The position numbers and the translations under genes were made by a program. Below are positions 33,335 to 42,653 of a DNA stretch of 64,000 nt, piece by piece. Position 1 is the first letter of the stretch; every line of letters starts with the position of its first letter. The DNA is from CAYMBP01 sp964388745 (GTDB lineage Bacteria; Babelota; Babeliae; Babelales; RVW-14). The notes beneath the pieces are model-generated. The model made no database searches, was not told the DNA's origin, and saw only the letters and a list, made by a program, of their open reading frames with translations. The stretch spans positions 9,248 to 73,247 of the forward strand of contig CAYMBP010000003.1 in assembly GCA_964388745.1 (NCBI GenBank), read 5' to 3'.

Positions 33335-34573
33335 TCAAGAATCTTGATTGTTGGGCCTGCCTGCTGATGCGATAAGGCAAAATGTAAGTAAGAAAGTAAG
33401 TTGAAAATCAAGAAAAAATAATTGAATTGGGTTTGATGCAATTGTCGAAAGGCAGATTAAAAGAAGGAGGTGGGCACCATCTATAGAATACCGAAAGGCT
33501 TTTCCTGTTGTTGCAAAAAGAAAAAGAAAAAGGGCTCGAATGAATGAGATACTTGAATATGAAAACAGGTGGTAGATGGTACCCATGCAAATCAGGATTA
33601 GTCGCTTAAAAAAAAGGTGGATTGGGATGAGAGAAAAAAAATAAGTCCAAATAAGAATAAGTAGTGCTATATGCAGCCCAGAGCGAGCAAGGTAGTGTGT
33701 AATGCCCCATTGTAGGCAGGCAATTTTCATGGTTTCTGGGGCCCCAGAACTTTTGGCGCCAAAAAAAATGAGCTGAATAAAGCTTGCAAGTGGCTGCTGC
33801 GCTAAGTTGGCAATCTTATTGACCAACTCCTCTCTTTTTTCTTCAATCCAGCGAGCAAAAGACGTTGCAGGGCGATTAAGGAGCAGTATACTTTCTTTTT
33901 TTGTTGAGAAAGAGGAGCACAGGGTATGTGTTCTTATTAGATGGTCTGCAAATGAGCATGGAGACCCATCGCTTTTATTGTTTGGCGGAGTGAGCTTTGT
34001 ATTACAGATTTTTATAAGGTCACCGGTTTGTAATGTTTTTGATTGAGTATAGAGTGTTATATAAAAAGACGAATTTTTGGATTTTCCTTCTTCTTCTATC
34101 TTGATAACATGAATGTAGTAAATAAATGTTTTTGGTTGATGCGTTGATGCTTTTATAGTTCCTGTTAGCGAAATGTTTTTGTTAAAAAGTTGTGAACCAA
34201 GCAGGCTGTGCTCGTTGTATTGAAGAAAAAGCAAAAGGGTCCCGATAAGATACCAAAACAAACCAAAGCTAAATGTTTTTTTTTGTAGAGTAAGGGATAC
34301 AATAAAAAGAGCAAACGCTGTTGATGCAAGGAGAAGTGGGTAGCTGCTTGTGCGTGCGCATAGAATGCCCGAGCTGGTAGCACAAAGGGGGAAAAGAAAA
34401 GGCCAGGAAAAAACTCTTTCTTTTTGATACCAATAAATGCTTATGGCAAGGGATAAGCAAGCGAAGGCATGTGCTGCTTGATGTCCGTATGATATAAAAA
34501 GTAAAATGTTGTCTCCTCGTGAAAGGTTTCTAATAAGATTAATTCTTTGGAGTGGGTTCGTGTTTAATGTCAA
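33335..34573 (-). CDS. comEC: ComEC/Rec2-like DNA-uptake channel, N-terminal half only (split gene)
   Basis: The 412-residue protein has the first two parts of ComEC. Several membrane helices come first, then an OB-like DUF4131 region (NISLTGTIKASTHQPKTF to LQTGDLIKICN). The start of the Competence domain follows, with the hallmark THYLARSGLHIALLILIW and the ISFIRALFLFLFAT and LFFLDFQLTFLLTFC segments. It stops there with SAGRPNNQDS, just before the helices encoded at 927-1769. The annotated start is TTG at 34573; an AGGAG about 80 bases further in could instead use a later, non-standard codon, so the first 20 or so residues are uncertain. The eno gene is divergent 36 bases away. Confidence 0.82.
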   Translation of the reverse strand: MTLNTNPLQRINLIRNLSRGDNILLFISYGHQAAHAFACLSLAISIYWYQKERVFSWPFLFPLCATSSGILCARTSSYPLLLASTAFALFIVSLTLQKKTFSFGLFWYLIGTLLLFLQYNEHSLLGSQLFNKNISLTGTIKASTHQPKTFIYYIHVIKIEEEGKSKNSSFYITLYTQSKTLQTGDLIKICNTKLTPPNNKSDGSPCSFADHLIRTHTLCSSFSTKKESILLLNRPATSFARWIEEKREELVNKIANLAQQPLASFIQLIFFGAKSSGAPETMKIACLQWGITHYLARSGLHIALLILIWTYFFSLIPIHLFFKRLILICMGTIYHLFSYSSISFIRALFLFLFATTGKAFRYSIDGAHLLLLICLSTIASNPIQLFFLDFQLTFLLTFCLIASAGRPNNQDS

Positions 34574-34609
34574 CTATAGCATAAAAAATTTAAAATAGGA
34601 GCTAGAGAA

Positions 34610-35875
34610 GTGAAAATTGTCAAATTATCAGCAAGGGAGGTGTTAGACTCTCGAGGTTATCCAACTGTTATGTGTTCTATTTTTTTAAGTGATGGCTCTG
34701 TGCACTCTGCAGTAGCGCCATCTGGTAAATCAAGGGGCGCACTGGAAGCTGTTGAATTGCGAGATTTAGACAATGATCGTTTTTTAGGAAGGGGTGTTCT
34801 TGGGGCAGTCGAATGCATTACAGAAGATATTGCCCCACTTCTTGTTGGTCGAGAGCCAGACTTTGTTGTTATGGATAGCTTATTGCTAGAAGGAGATGGA
34901 ACGCATAATAAGTCTCATTATGGGGCAAATGCTACTATTGCAGTAAGTTGCGCTGTTGTTCGAGCGCAAGCTCATCTCTGTGGCCTTGGATTGTATAAAT
35001 TTATTGCGCAAGCGCTTAATGTTATCCCACGAGTTCCTCGCTGTTTATTTAATCTTATTAATGGCGGGGCGCATGCTGGGTTTGCATCGCTTATTCAAGA
35101 GGTTTTATGTGTGGGGGAGAGGGGCGAGGCTTTAGCTGATGTTCTTTCTGACATCGTTACGTTTTCTCATTATATTGCAGAGTTTTTAGTGAAAAAACAA
35201 GGTGTAGTTGGTTTAGGTGATGAAGGTGGATTTGTTAGGCGGTTGGTTGAGCCCTCTCTTAAGAGAGAGCTTGAAATCCTGGAGGATCTTTCTTGCTTGC
35301 AGGAGCAGGTTTTTGGAGAGCGCGATCGATTTTGCTATGCCCTTGATGTAGCTGCTTCGCAGTTTTATGATTCAGCTCAACTTGGATATGTTGCAGGAGA
35401 AGATTTGATGCCTAGCAAAAAACTTGCTCAACTTTACTGTGCAGCGATTAAAAAGTGGCCCATTGTTGCAATAGAAGATCCTTTTGACGAAAAAGATAAA
35501 CTTGCTTGGAGCTCTTTTGTGGGAGCAACAAACGAGCGAGTCGTTGTTGTTGGAGATGATCTTTTTGTTACTAATGAGCATCTTATTAGGGAGGGAGCTC
35601 GAGAAGGGCTTGCAGGTGCTGTTGTGATTAAGCCCAATCAAGCTGGGACCGTTACTGAGGCTCTTGCAGCTGTTAGGGCTGCACGAGAGGTGGGTTATGC
35701 TGTTGTTGTTTCTCATCGATCGGGAGAAACCTGTGATCACTTTATTGCAGATTTTGCGGTAGGTGTTCGGGCAGACTTTGCTAAGTTTGGAGCGTGCGCT
35801 CGATCAGAACGTGTTTCAAAATATAATCGACTATTATGCATAGAAGAAGAAATTTTAAATAAAAAACAGGGGTGA
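34610..35875 (+). CDS. eno: Enolase, divergent
   Basis: Enolase converts 2-phosphoglycerate to phosphoenolpyruvate. The 421-residue product aligns throughout: AREVLDSRGYPTV, INGGAHAGF, VVGLGDEGGF, the metal ligands in ALDVAAS, AIEDPFDE and VGDDLFVTN, the lysine in VIKPNQAGTVTEAL, VSHRSGETCDHFIADFAVG and RSERVSKYNRLL. The flexible active-site loop normally reading PSGASTG is PSGKSRG here, and the usual SEFY is SQFY. These changes may affect rate, but the metal and catalytic residues I can identify are retained. The start is GTG after TAGGAG. Confidence 0.93.
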   Translation: MKIVKLSAREVLDSRGYPTVMCSIFLSDGSVHSAVAPSGKSRGALEAVELRDLDNDRFLGRGVLGAVECITEDIAPLLVGREPDFVVMDSLLLEGDGTHNKSHYGANATIAVSCAVVRAQAHLCGLGLYKFIAQALNVIPRVPRCLFNLINGGAHAGFASLIQEVLCVGERGEALADVLSDIVTFSHYIAEFLVKKQGVVGLGDEGGFVRRLVEPSLKRELEILEDLSCLQEQVFGERDRFCYALDVAASQFYDSAQLGYVAGEDLMPSKKLAQLYCAAIKKWPIVAIEDPFDEKDKLAWSSFVGATNERVVVVGDDLFVTNEHLIREGAREGLAGAVVIKPNQAGTVTEALAAVRAAREVGYAVVVSHRSGETCDHFIADFAVGVRADFAKFGACARSERVSKYNRLLCIEEEILNKKQG

Positions 35876-35972
35876 GTTATCAAAATATAAAAAATGGCGT
35901 ACAATGATGGTGCAGGTATTTGTTGAGTTTAAACAAGTGCTTTTCAATTTTATTTATACAAGAAAGTCTTCC

Positions 35973-36770
35973 ATGATAAAACTTCTTAATAATTATAAAT
36001 GGATTTTATTTTTAGCAACTGTTGTTTTGTGCGTAGGTGCTTTTTATTTTAGTTTTACTAATAAGAATTCGCAGTCAAGGGAGGTTTTAAAGGTTGGCGT
36101 CAATCCATTTACACCATATGTTTTTATCGAAGAAGATGAGTCGTTTAATGGATTTGATATAGAGCTTGCTCGTGAAATTGCAAGACGTCTTGGGCGAAAG
36201 CTTGAGGTTAAAAACATGTCTTTTGATGCTCTTACTATAGAGCTTGCTCAAGGTAAGGTTGATTGTATTATTGGGGGCCTTTCAATTACTGAGGCGCGAC
36301 AAAAGAAAATGAATATTATCCATTATACAGGAGCTGGAAAGGTGAGCATACCTCTTGTTTTTTGGAGGCAGATTCCTAAAGGTGTTGAGGCTGTTGAAGA
36401 CCTTGCTCATTTAGAGAATAAAGTAGTTTGTTTGCAGCCAGGATCTCTCCAAGAAGATTTATTTGCCCGATTCCCCTTTGTTGCTATGAGATTTGTTGAC
36501 AGTATCACTGATATGATTATGGAAATTCGATATGGTAAGGCGATTGCTTGTGCACTTGAGCATGAAGTAGCTCGCGCAATAGCGAAGAAGTATCAGGAGA
36601 TTAAGGTGCTCAGTGTGCCCTTGCCGAAAGATCTTCAGGATTATGGTATTGGGATTGGGCTAAGCAAAAAAAGCAATCTTAATGAAAAAATTGATACAAT
36701 TATTAGAGAGCTAAAAAAAGATGGGACCATAGCTCGTATGGAGCAAAAATGGTTTGAAGGAGAAGGGTGA
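35973..36770 (+). CDS. Polar amino-acid ABC transporter, substrate-binding protein
   Basis: The 265-residue protein has one N-terminal membrane helix (WILFLATVVLCVGAFYFSF) without a lipobox, so it is probably membrane-tethered in the periplasm. The SBP_bac_3 fold starts at VLKVGVNPFTPYVFIEEDE and continues with GFDIELAREIARRLG, DCIIGGLSITEARQKKM and a C-terminal GIGIGLSKKS. Substrate could be Arg, Gln, His or similar; the sequence does not settle this. I chose the ATG at 35973 instead of 35904 because AGAAAG precedes it and the helix then starts the protein. It is the first of three importer genes. Confidence 0.9.
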   Translation: MIKLLNNYKWILFLATVVLCVGAFYFSFTNKNSQSREVLKVGVNPFTPYVFIEEDESFNGFDIELAREIARRLGRKLEVKNMSFDALTIELAQGKVDCIIGGLSITEARQKKMNIIHYTGAGKVSIPLVFWRQIPKGVEAVEDLAHLENKVVCLQPGSLQEDLFARFPFVAMRFVDSITDMIMEIRYGKAIACALEHEVARAIAKKYQEIKVLSVPLPKDLQDYGIGIGLSKKSNLNEKIDTIIRELKKDGTIARMEQKWFEGEG

Positions 36771-36771
36771 C

Positions 36772-37434
36772 ATGGTCGAAGTTTCATGGATTCAACTTGT
36801 TGCAACAATATTTTTTCCTTTAGCTAGAGGATTTCTTGTAACGCTTCAGGCTACTTTGTGCGGAGGTATCGTTGGGATGTTTTTGGGGGTCGTCCTTGGA
36901 GCTATTCAAAGTAAGCGTTTAAACTTTGGTTTACTATCTCGCCTGGTTAGTGTTTATGTTTCCATTATCAGGGGCACGCCTTTAATTGTGCAAGCTTTTC
37001 TTATTTATTATGTTGTTCCGGATATTTTTAACATAAACTTTACTCCTTTTGTAGCTGGGTGTCTTGCGCTTTCATGTAACTCTGCTGCATATGTTGCAGA
37101 GACTGTGCGAGCTGGTATAAACGCCCTTCATCGAGGACAATGGGAAGCTTGCTTTGTGCTTGGTTATGACAAAAAAACAACAGTTTTATCAATCATTTTG
37201 CCACAGGCACTGCGAAACGTGCTTCCAACTCTTACAAATGAATTGACAGCATTGTTAAAAGAGACAGCAATTCTTGGGCTTATTGGTCTAGAGGAGATAA
37301 CAAAAATTGGTACAAACATGAATTCACGATTGATGGAGCCAATGGTTATTTATGTTACAATTGCCCTATTTTATTTAACAGCAACTACCGTGCTATCTTC
37401 GGTGGCTCGCTATTTGGAGGTAGACCACTCATGA
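36772..37434 (+). CDS. Polar amino-acid ABC transporter, permease
   Basis: This 220-residue HisM/GlnP-family permease has about five membrane helices. It contains IRGTPLIVQAFLIYYVVP, AYVAETVRAGINALHRGQWEA and the coupling-helix segment IILPQALRNVLPTLTNELTALLKETA. The ATG at 36772 lies two bases after the preceding stop and has GGAGAAGG upstream; an in-frame TTG at 36754 is less likely. Its stop overlaps the ATPase start. It moves amino acids across the inner membrane as a homodimer. Confidence 0.93.
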   Translation: MVEVSWIQLVATIFFPLARGFLVTLQATLCGGIVGMFLGVVLGAIQSKRLNFGLLSRLVSVYVSIIRGTPLIVQAFLIYYVVPDIFNINFTPFVAGCLALSCNSAAYVAETVRAGINALHRGQWEACFVLGYDKKTTVLSIILPQALRNVLPTLTNELTALLKETAILGLIGLEEITKIGTNMNSRLMEPMVIYVTIALFYLTATTVLSSVARYLEVDHS

Positions 37435-38138
37435 TACGAGGAAAAGCAATTTCTACTTTATATGGCAATAAGCTTGCGCTTGATAGAGTTGAATTTACAG
37501 TTCCAAAGGGAAGGATAACTTCTTTTATTGGTCCTAGTGGTGCAGGCAAAACAACTCTTCTGCGCTGCATTGCACAGCTGCAAGGTTATCAGGGGGCGCT
37601 TACTTATCAGGGACAAGAGCTTAAAGCCATGTCGCGAGTGGAGAGAGTGCATGCAATTGGGTTTGTATTTCAACAATTTAATCTTTTTCCACATTTTTCA
37701 GTTCTTGAAAACTGCATTCATCCATTAATAAATGTTGCTTCTGTTTCAGACGAGAAAGCTCAGAAAAAAGCAAAAGAAGTACTTGACTCCCTTGGCATGC
37801 TTAAGTTTGTTTATCATTCTCCAAGAGACTTGTCCGGGGGACAGCAACAACGAGTAGCCCTTGCTCGTGCGCTGTGTTTAGAGCCACAGGTTTTATTGTT
37901 TGATGAGCCAACGTCTTCCTTAGATCCTGAAAGCTCACGAGTTGTTCATGGAATTATGAAAGACCTTGTTGATCGAGGGTATACGGTTGTTGTTAGCTCT
38001 CACGATATGTCTTTTTTGAAAAAAATTATTGATAATGTTTATTTTCTTAAAGATGGCTTTATTGTTGAGCATTACGATGCCCTTGTCGATCAAAAGATTA
38101 ATCATCAAGGGCCTATTTCACAATTTCTCGCTGAGTAA
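37431..38138 (+). CDS. Polar amino-acid ABC transporter, ATP-binding protein
   Basis: The 235-residue ATPase has Walker A GPSGAGKTTLL, the Q-loop FVFQQFNLFPH, signature LSGGQQQRVALARAL, Walker B VLLFDEPTSSLD and the H-loop SSHDMSF. It resembles GlnQ/HisP proteins and ends the three-gene importer operon. Its start overlaps the permease stop by four bases. Confidence 0.95.
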   Translation: MIRGKAISTLYGNKLALDRVEFTVPKGRITSFIGPSGAGKTTLLRCIAQLQGYQGALTYQGQELKAMSRVERVHAIGFVFQQFNLFPHFSVLENCIHPLINVASVSDEKAQKKAKEVLDSLGMLKFVYHSPRDLSGGQQQRVALARALCLEPQVLLFDEPTSSLDPESSRVVHGIMKDLVDRGYTVVVSSHDMSFLKKIIDNVYFLKDGFIVEHYDALVDQKINHQGPISQFLAE

Positions 38139-38193
38139 ATTTAAACCTTAATATGGGGCACAAGCGCTTTTGTTCATTGATTGACTGTGATTT

Positions 38194-40617
38194 TTAAATA
38201 TCAAGATTCCGAACAAAGTGAGCATGCTTTTCAATATACTCACGTCGATCACTTACATCATCACCCATCAAGGAACTGAACCATTGATCAGCCTTAATTG
38301 CATCTTCAATTGTTACCTTAAGAAATATTCTTTGTGAAGGGTCCATTGTTGTTTCCCACAATTGGTCTGGGTTCATTTCTCCAAGCCCTTTGTATCGTTG
38401 GATTGTTGTGTGGGATTTACCGAATCGAACAATGGCATTTACAAGACTGAGAGCCCCTGACCCCTTAATTTCTTGCTCTTTTCCTTTGACTTTTAGATGC
38501 CATGTCTTTTGCTCAAGGTGCATGAGTTGCGTTGCTTGCTCAATGAGCTTTGCTACTTCATCAGATTCAAAGAATGATGCGGCAACCTCCCAACTTTTTT
38601 TATTCTCTTGAAATGATATTAAAGGCGAAGGGGTTTCTGGTGTTTCATTTGGTGTATTATCTGGAAAACCGGTAATGCTGTAGTTTGAAAAATATTTTTG
38701 TAAGTTTTTTCCGAGCTGCTGCATGTCCATTTTTTGCGGCGCCCAAGAAAGGTTATAAAGAGCTGTTATTAGTTCGTGACAGTGGTGTGAGGAGATTTCG
38801 AAATGATGAGTAATTTTTTGCATTTCGACCATGTAGGTGAGTAGTTGTTCAAGTAAGTCATGCCACTTATTATCTTCTAGGTCTGTATCACCTATTGTAA
38901 GTACTGAGCGTTTTTCTGCCCAGTCAAACAGAAAGCGATTTAGCTCTCCATCATCTTTTAAATAACGTTCGCTTTTCCCAGCCTTTGCTTTATAAAGGGG
39001 TGGCTGCGCTACGAAAAGATAACCTTTTTCAATAAGAGGCTTCATGTAACGAAAGAAAAATGTGAGCAAGAGGATACGAATATGGGCCCCGTCAACATCA
39101 GCGTCAGTCATGACAACAATTTTTTGATAGCGAGCTTTTTCAGGTGCAACATCATTGTTACCAATTCCTACACCAAGGGCTGTAATAAGGTCTTTAATTT
39201 CATTATTAGCTAAAATTCTATCAAGCCGCGTTTTTTCAACGTTGAGAATTTTTCCTCGAAGGGGCAAGATTGCTTGAGTAAAGCGGTCACGTGCTTGCTT
39301 TGCAGAGCCGCCTGCAGAATCTCCTTCAACAAGAAAGAGTTCTGTTTTTGCCGGGTCTTCTATTGAGCAGTCTGCAAGCTTTCCTGGAAGTACTGCACTT
39401 TCAAGAACATTTTTTCGACGTGTAAGCTCTCGTGCTCGTCGGGCTGCTGTACGAGCTTGTTGGGCAACAATTGCTTTTTGAAGTATCTTTTTTGCAATTG
39501 TTGGATGTTCCTCAAAATAGGTGTCAAGAAATGAATACATCCATGAGTCAACAAGCCCCTTTACGTCACTATTGCCAAGTTTCGTTTTAGTTTGTCCTTC
39601 AAATTGGGGTTCTGGGACTTTCATGCTAATTACACAAACTAAGCCCTCTCGAGTGTCCTCACTTGAGAGGGACTCATCTTTAATAAGATTATATTTTTGA
39701 GCATAGCGATTACTCACTTTAGTGAGGGCTGACCTAAATCCTGCTTCATGTGTGCCGCCATCAACAGTGCGAATATTGTTTACAAAGCTAAAGATTTGAT
39801 CTCCATATCCTTCATTGTACTGCATAGCGCATTCAAGGATATACGTGTCATCGCTTTTTTCTACATAAACAATGTCAGAAAAAAGCGCATTCTTTTTTTC
39901 ATTAACAAATTGTACAAACGATGCAATCCCGCCTTCAAATAAAAATTCTTGTTTTTCTCCAGAGGCTTCGTCTGCAATTTCTATGCTTAAGCCTTTGTTC
40001 AAAAATGAAAGTTCTCTAAATCTATTTGCAAGTGTCTCATAATTAAATATTACGGTTTCAAAAATGCTAGCATCAGGCTTGAAGCGTACGAGCGTTCCCC
40101 GTTTTTTTGAAGCTCCTGTTTTGAGAAGGCTGCCTTGAGGGACGCCCTTTTTGAAACTTTGCTCGTATCTGCTTCCGTCTCGATCAATAACAACTGATAG
40201 ATTTGTAGAAAGAGCATTTACGACAGATACCCCTACACCGTGAAGACCACCAGAATACTTATAGGAATCTTTTTCAAATTTCCCCCCGGCATGAAGTTTT
40301 GTCAACACAACTTCTGCCGCAGATACTTTTTCTGTTGGGTGCATATCAACAGGAATACCCCGTCCATTATCAAGAACAGAGCAAGATCCGTCGGTATGAA
40401 GTACTACTTTGATTTTTGAGCAAAACCCTGCAAGAGCTTCATCGACAGCGTTATCAATAACTTCATATACGAGATGGTGAAGACCTGCTGTGTTGGTAGA
40501 GCCGATATACATAGCTGGTCGTTTTCGCACAGCTTCAAGGCCCTCAAGAACTTTGATTGAACTTGCGCCATAGTCTGATGAGGAAGATGCTAAGGGCTGT
40601 TTTTTTTCATTGTCCAT
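38194..40617 (-). CDS. gyrB: DNA gyrase subunit B
   Basis: GyrB supplies the ATPase and TOPRIM parts of gyrase, which introduces negative supercoils. The 807-residue protein has the GHKL ATPase (YEVIDNAVDEALAGF, DNGRGIPVD, YKYSGGLHGVGVSVVNAL), the transducer, the TOPRIM region (LFLVEGDSAGGSAKQARDR, KIVVMTDADVDGAHIRILLL) and the C-terminal QRYKGLGEMNPDQLWETTM. The length near 805 and an insert of about 150 residues before IQRYKGLGEM match the long gyrase type found in Proteobacteria. The gene is read toward the origin, so head-on to replication. gyrA is not in the window. Confidence 0.97.
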   Translation of the reverse strand: MDNEKKQPLASSSSDYGASSIKVLEGLEAVRKRPAMYIGSTNTAGLHHLVYEVIDNAVDEALAGFCSKIKVVLHTDGSCSVLDNGRGIPVDMHPTEKVSAAEVVLTKLHAGGKFEKDSYKYSGGLHGVGVSVVNALSTNLSVVIDRDGSRYEQSFKKGVPQGSLLKTGASKKRGTLVRFKPDASIFETVIFNYETLANRFRELSFLNKGLSIEIADEASGEKQEFLFEGGIASFVQFVNEKKNALFSDIVYVEKSDDTYILECAMQYNEGYGDQIFSFVNNIRTVDGGTHEAGFRSALTKVSNRYAQKYNLIKDESLSSEDTREGLVCVISMKVPEPQFEGQTKTKLGNSDVKGLVDSWMYSFLDTYFEEHPTIAKKILQKAIVAQQARTAARRARELTRRKNVLESAVLPGKLADCSIEDPAKTELFLVEGDSAGGSAKQARDRFTQAILPLRGKILNVEKTRLDRILANNEIKDLITALGVGIGNNDVAPEKARYQKIVVMTDADVDGAHIRILLLTFFFRYMKPLIEKGYLFVAQPPLYKAKAGKSERYLKDDGELNRFLFDWAEKRSVLTIGDTDLEDNKWHDLLEQLLTYMVEMQKITHHFEISSHHCHELITALYNLSWAPQKMDMQQLGKNLQKYFSNYSITGFPDNTPNETPETPSPLISFQENKKSWEVAASFFESDEVAKLIEQATQLMHLEQKTWHLKVKGKEQEIKGSGALSLVNAIVRFGKSHTTIQRYKGLGEMNPDQLWETTMDPSQRIFLKVTIEDAIKADQWFSSLMGDDVSDRREYIEKHAHFVRNLDI

Positions 40618-40757
40618 GGAATTTGCCTTGTTATAAAAGATGTTTATGTGACGAAATTAATGCAAGGTTTTTCTTTATTAGAATATGCTTGTAGTATATC
40701 AAAGCATAATTCGACAGGCAAAATAAATATTTTTTAATAACAAAAAGAATTGCTCAA

Positions 40758-41243
40758 ATGGGAAACAAGAAAAAAGACTGGTTTATGGATGAAGCGCTTA
40801 AGCAGGCTCAGCGAGCATTTAAAAAGAATGAGGTGCCTGTGGGAGCTATTGTTGTTGATGAGCAAGGCGTGATTGTCGGTCGCGGGTATAATAGAGTTGA
40901 GTCTGATGCCTGCCAGGCTTCTCATGCTGAGGTGATTGCATTGCGAAAGGCATGCAAAAAAAAAGAATCCTGGAGATTGAATGGGTGTTGGATATATGTT
41001 ACGCTAGAGCCTTGTTTAATGTGTTTGGGGCTAATTCGCCTTAGCAGATTAGATGGCGTTGTTTGTGCTGCACAATCTACGGAATATGGTGGTATTAGTC
41101 AGCAAAAAGCGGGTGGAGCTTTATTTGCAAAAGAGTTGGTGATAGAGTTTGGTGTGCGAAAAGAGCAGTCCCTCTCTCTGCTGCGATCTTTTTTTAAACA
41201 CATCAGAAAGTTGAGAAAGGCGCAGAGTGAAAGAAAGACGTGA
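40758..41243 (+). CDS. tadA: tRNA-specific adenosine(34) deaminase
   Basis: TadA converts A34 to inosine in tRNA-Arg(ACG). The 161-residue protein has the zinc-dependent deaminase core: HAEVIALRKA with the catalytic Glu, and TLEPCLMCLGLI with the PCxxC zinc ligands. The N-terminal WFMDEALKQAQRAFKKNEVPVGA is typical. Its stop overlaps the GTG of the DksA-type gene by 17 bases. Confidence 0.95.
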   Translation: MGNKKKDWFMDEALKQAQRAFKKNEVPVGAIVVDEQGVIVGRGYNRVESDACQASHAEVIALRKACKKKESWRLNGCWIYVTLEPCLMCLGLIRLSRLDGVVCAAQSTEYGGISQQKAGGALFAKELVIEFGVRKEQSLSLLRSFFKHIRKLRKAQSERKT

Positions 41244-41580
41244 TGCTCTTGAAAAAATAAAAAATAACTTATTAGCGCGACAAGCTGAAATGAATAATAA
41301 AATTACTCAGCACTCTCAAGAGAAAGTGTCAGATGGACAGGTTCAAGATAGCGGAGATGAGGCGCTGTCTCTCACTATGGAGACGTTGCAGAATTCTTTG
41401 CAGCAAACAGAATTGAATGAGCTTAGCCTTATTCAGAAAGCTTTAGAGCGAATTGAAAGTGGTGAATATGGTCTATGCATTGATTGCTCTGAGCAAGTAT
41501 CAACAAAGAGGTTGCTAAATTTTCCATATGCCGCACGGTGTATAGTCTGTCAAGAGGCATTTGAGGGGCAACAGCTTTAA
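41227..41580 (+). CDS. DksA/TraR-type zinc-finger protein
   Basis: The 117-residue protein has a coiled-coil N-terminal part (LEKIKNNLLARQAEMNNKI; QNSLQQTELNELSLIQKALERI), the motif GEYGLCIDCSEQVSTKRL and a C-terminal CIVCQEAF, giving the CxxC-CxxC zinc finger of the DksA family. DksA proteins enter the RNA-polymerase secondary channel and adjust promoters, often with ppGpp. The start is GTG with AAAGG upstream. tRNA-Thr begins seven bases after the stop. Confidence 0.9.
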   Translation: MKERRDALEKIKNNLLARQAEMNNKITQHSQEKVSDGQVQDSGDEALSLTMETLQNSLQQTELNELSLIQKALERIESGEYGLCIDCSEQVSTKRLLNFPYAARCIVCQEAFEGQQL

Positions 41581-41587
41581 AACATGT

Positions 41588-41662
<75 letters not shown>

Positions 41663-41689
41663 TAAAACAAACAAGATAAGGAGCTCCGC

Positions 41690-42172
41690 ATGAAAGTTGG
41701 GCACCAAGCATTTTTTTTTAACGAAGAAGAGCTTCCCTGGGTTGTAAATGAAAAAATTATTTCTCTTTTAGCCGGAGGGGTAAGAATTTTTTTGTTATAT
41801 GGTCCGCTTGGCGTTGGAAAAACAGCATTGGTCAAAGAATTTGCACGCAAGCTTGGTGTGAAAGAGGCTGTGAAAAGCCCAACTTTTGGATACGTTAATT
41901 GCTATAATCTTGATAGCGCTACAACCAAAAGTCACATAAAAAAATTATGTCATTTTGATTTATATCGTCTTTCTGGAAGCGAAGATTTTATTGCTAGTGG
42001 ATTTGATGAATATATTGCTAGCCTAGAGTCTCTTGTTGTGATAGAGTGGCCAAAAATAATAGAGCCTATTGTCTTGCAAGAATGTTATGCTGGTCAGGTG
42101 TGCAAGGTGACACTAGGGTATGATAGTCTGCATAAAAACAAGAGAAAAATGCGCATAGAAGCCGACAGGTGA
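41690..42172 (+). CDS. tsaE: tRNA threonylcarbamoyladenosine biosynthesis ATPase TsaE
   Basis: TsaE is the ATPase needed with TsaB, TsaD and TsaC to make t6A37 in ANN-decoding tRNAs such as tRNA-Thr. The 160-residue protein has Walker A LLYGPLGVGKTALVKEFA, the family motif KSPTFGYVNCY, HFDLYRLSG, and VVIEWPKI near the Walker B region. RBS AAGGAG precedes the ATG. It sits between two tRNA genes, an unusual place for it. Confidence 0.93.
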   Translation: MKVGHQAFFFNEEELPWVVNEKIISLLAGGVRIFLLYGPLGVGKTALVKEFARKLGVKEAVKSPTFGYVNCYNLDSATTKSHIKKLCHFDLYRLSGSEDFIASGFDEYIASLESLVVIEWPKIIEPIVLQECYAGQVCKVTLGYDSLHKNKRKMRIEADR

Positions 42173-42245
42173 AGTTATTAGGCTTTTTAGGGTCTGTTTT
42201 TTTAATGCAATAGATAATTTTTTACACAAAAAATTAAAAAAAATG

Positions 42246-42273
42246 TTGAAATCTTTGATAAACACTCTATCAT
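42246..42273 (+). promoter_or_regulatory. Possible promoter for tRNA-Tyr
   Basis: TTGAAA at 42246-42251, a 16-base spacer and TATCAT at 42268-42273 precede tRNA-Tyr by about 50 bases. Confidence 0.4.
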
Positions 42274-42324
42274 TAAGTCAACTTTGATGAGCAAAAAGCG
42301 CATTTCATGTTTTGCTTAATGTGG

Positions 42325-42409
42325 GGGGAGATTCCCGAGCGGTCAAAGGGGACGGACTGTAAATCCGTTGGCAAAGCCTTCACAGGTTCGAATCCTGTTC
42401 TCCCCACCA
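42325..42409 (+). tRNA. tRNA-Tyr (anticodon GTA)
   Basis: At 85 bases it has the long variable arm of class II tRNAs. Acceptor GGGGAGA/TCTCCCC, anticodon loop CTGTAAA, T loop TTCGAAT and encoded CCA are all present. It reads UAC and UAU. Confidence 0.97.
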
Positions 42410-42455
42410 TTTTTATGTAAATATGAAAAATAAAGCAAAAAATATATTTTGTTCA

Positions 42456-42484
42456 TTGGCACAACGAAAAAACTTTTGTATAAT
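42456..42484 (+). promoter_or_regulatory. Strong sigma70-type promoter before tRNA-Gly
   Basis: TTGGCA at 42456-42461, a 17-base spacer and a perfect TATAAT at 42479-42484 are placed about 50 bases before tRNA-Gly. It could also serve tRNA-Thr(TGT) and genes further on. Confidence 0.75.
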
Positions 42485-42532
42485 AAAAACGCCTAGCATG
42501 CTGTTCGTTGTGTTAACTTTTGAACAGTTGCC

Positions 42533-42609
42533 GCGGGAATAGCTCAATTGGCTAGAGCGACAGCCTTCCAAGCTGTAGGTTGCGGGTTCGAGCCCCGTTT
42601 CCCGCTCCA
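42533..42609 (+). tRNA. tRNA-Gly (anticodon TCC)
   Basis: Acceptor GCGGGAA/TTCCCGC, anticodon stem ACAGC/GCTGT with loop CTTCCAA, T loop TTCGAGC and encoded CCA give a complete cloverleaf. It reads GGA and GGG. Confidence 0.97.
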
Positions 42610-42653
42610 TAAGTGTCGCGCTAGCGCTTTTTCGGCTTATTTAAATTAGGGAA

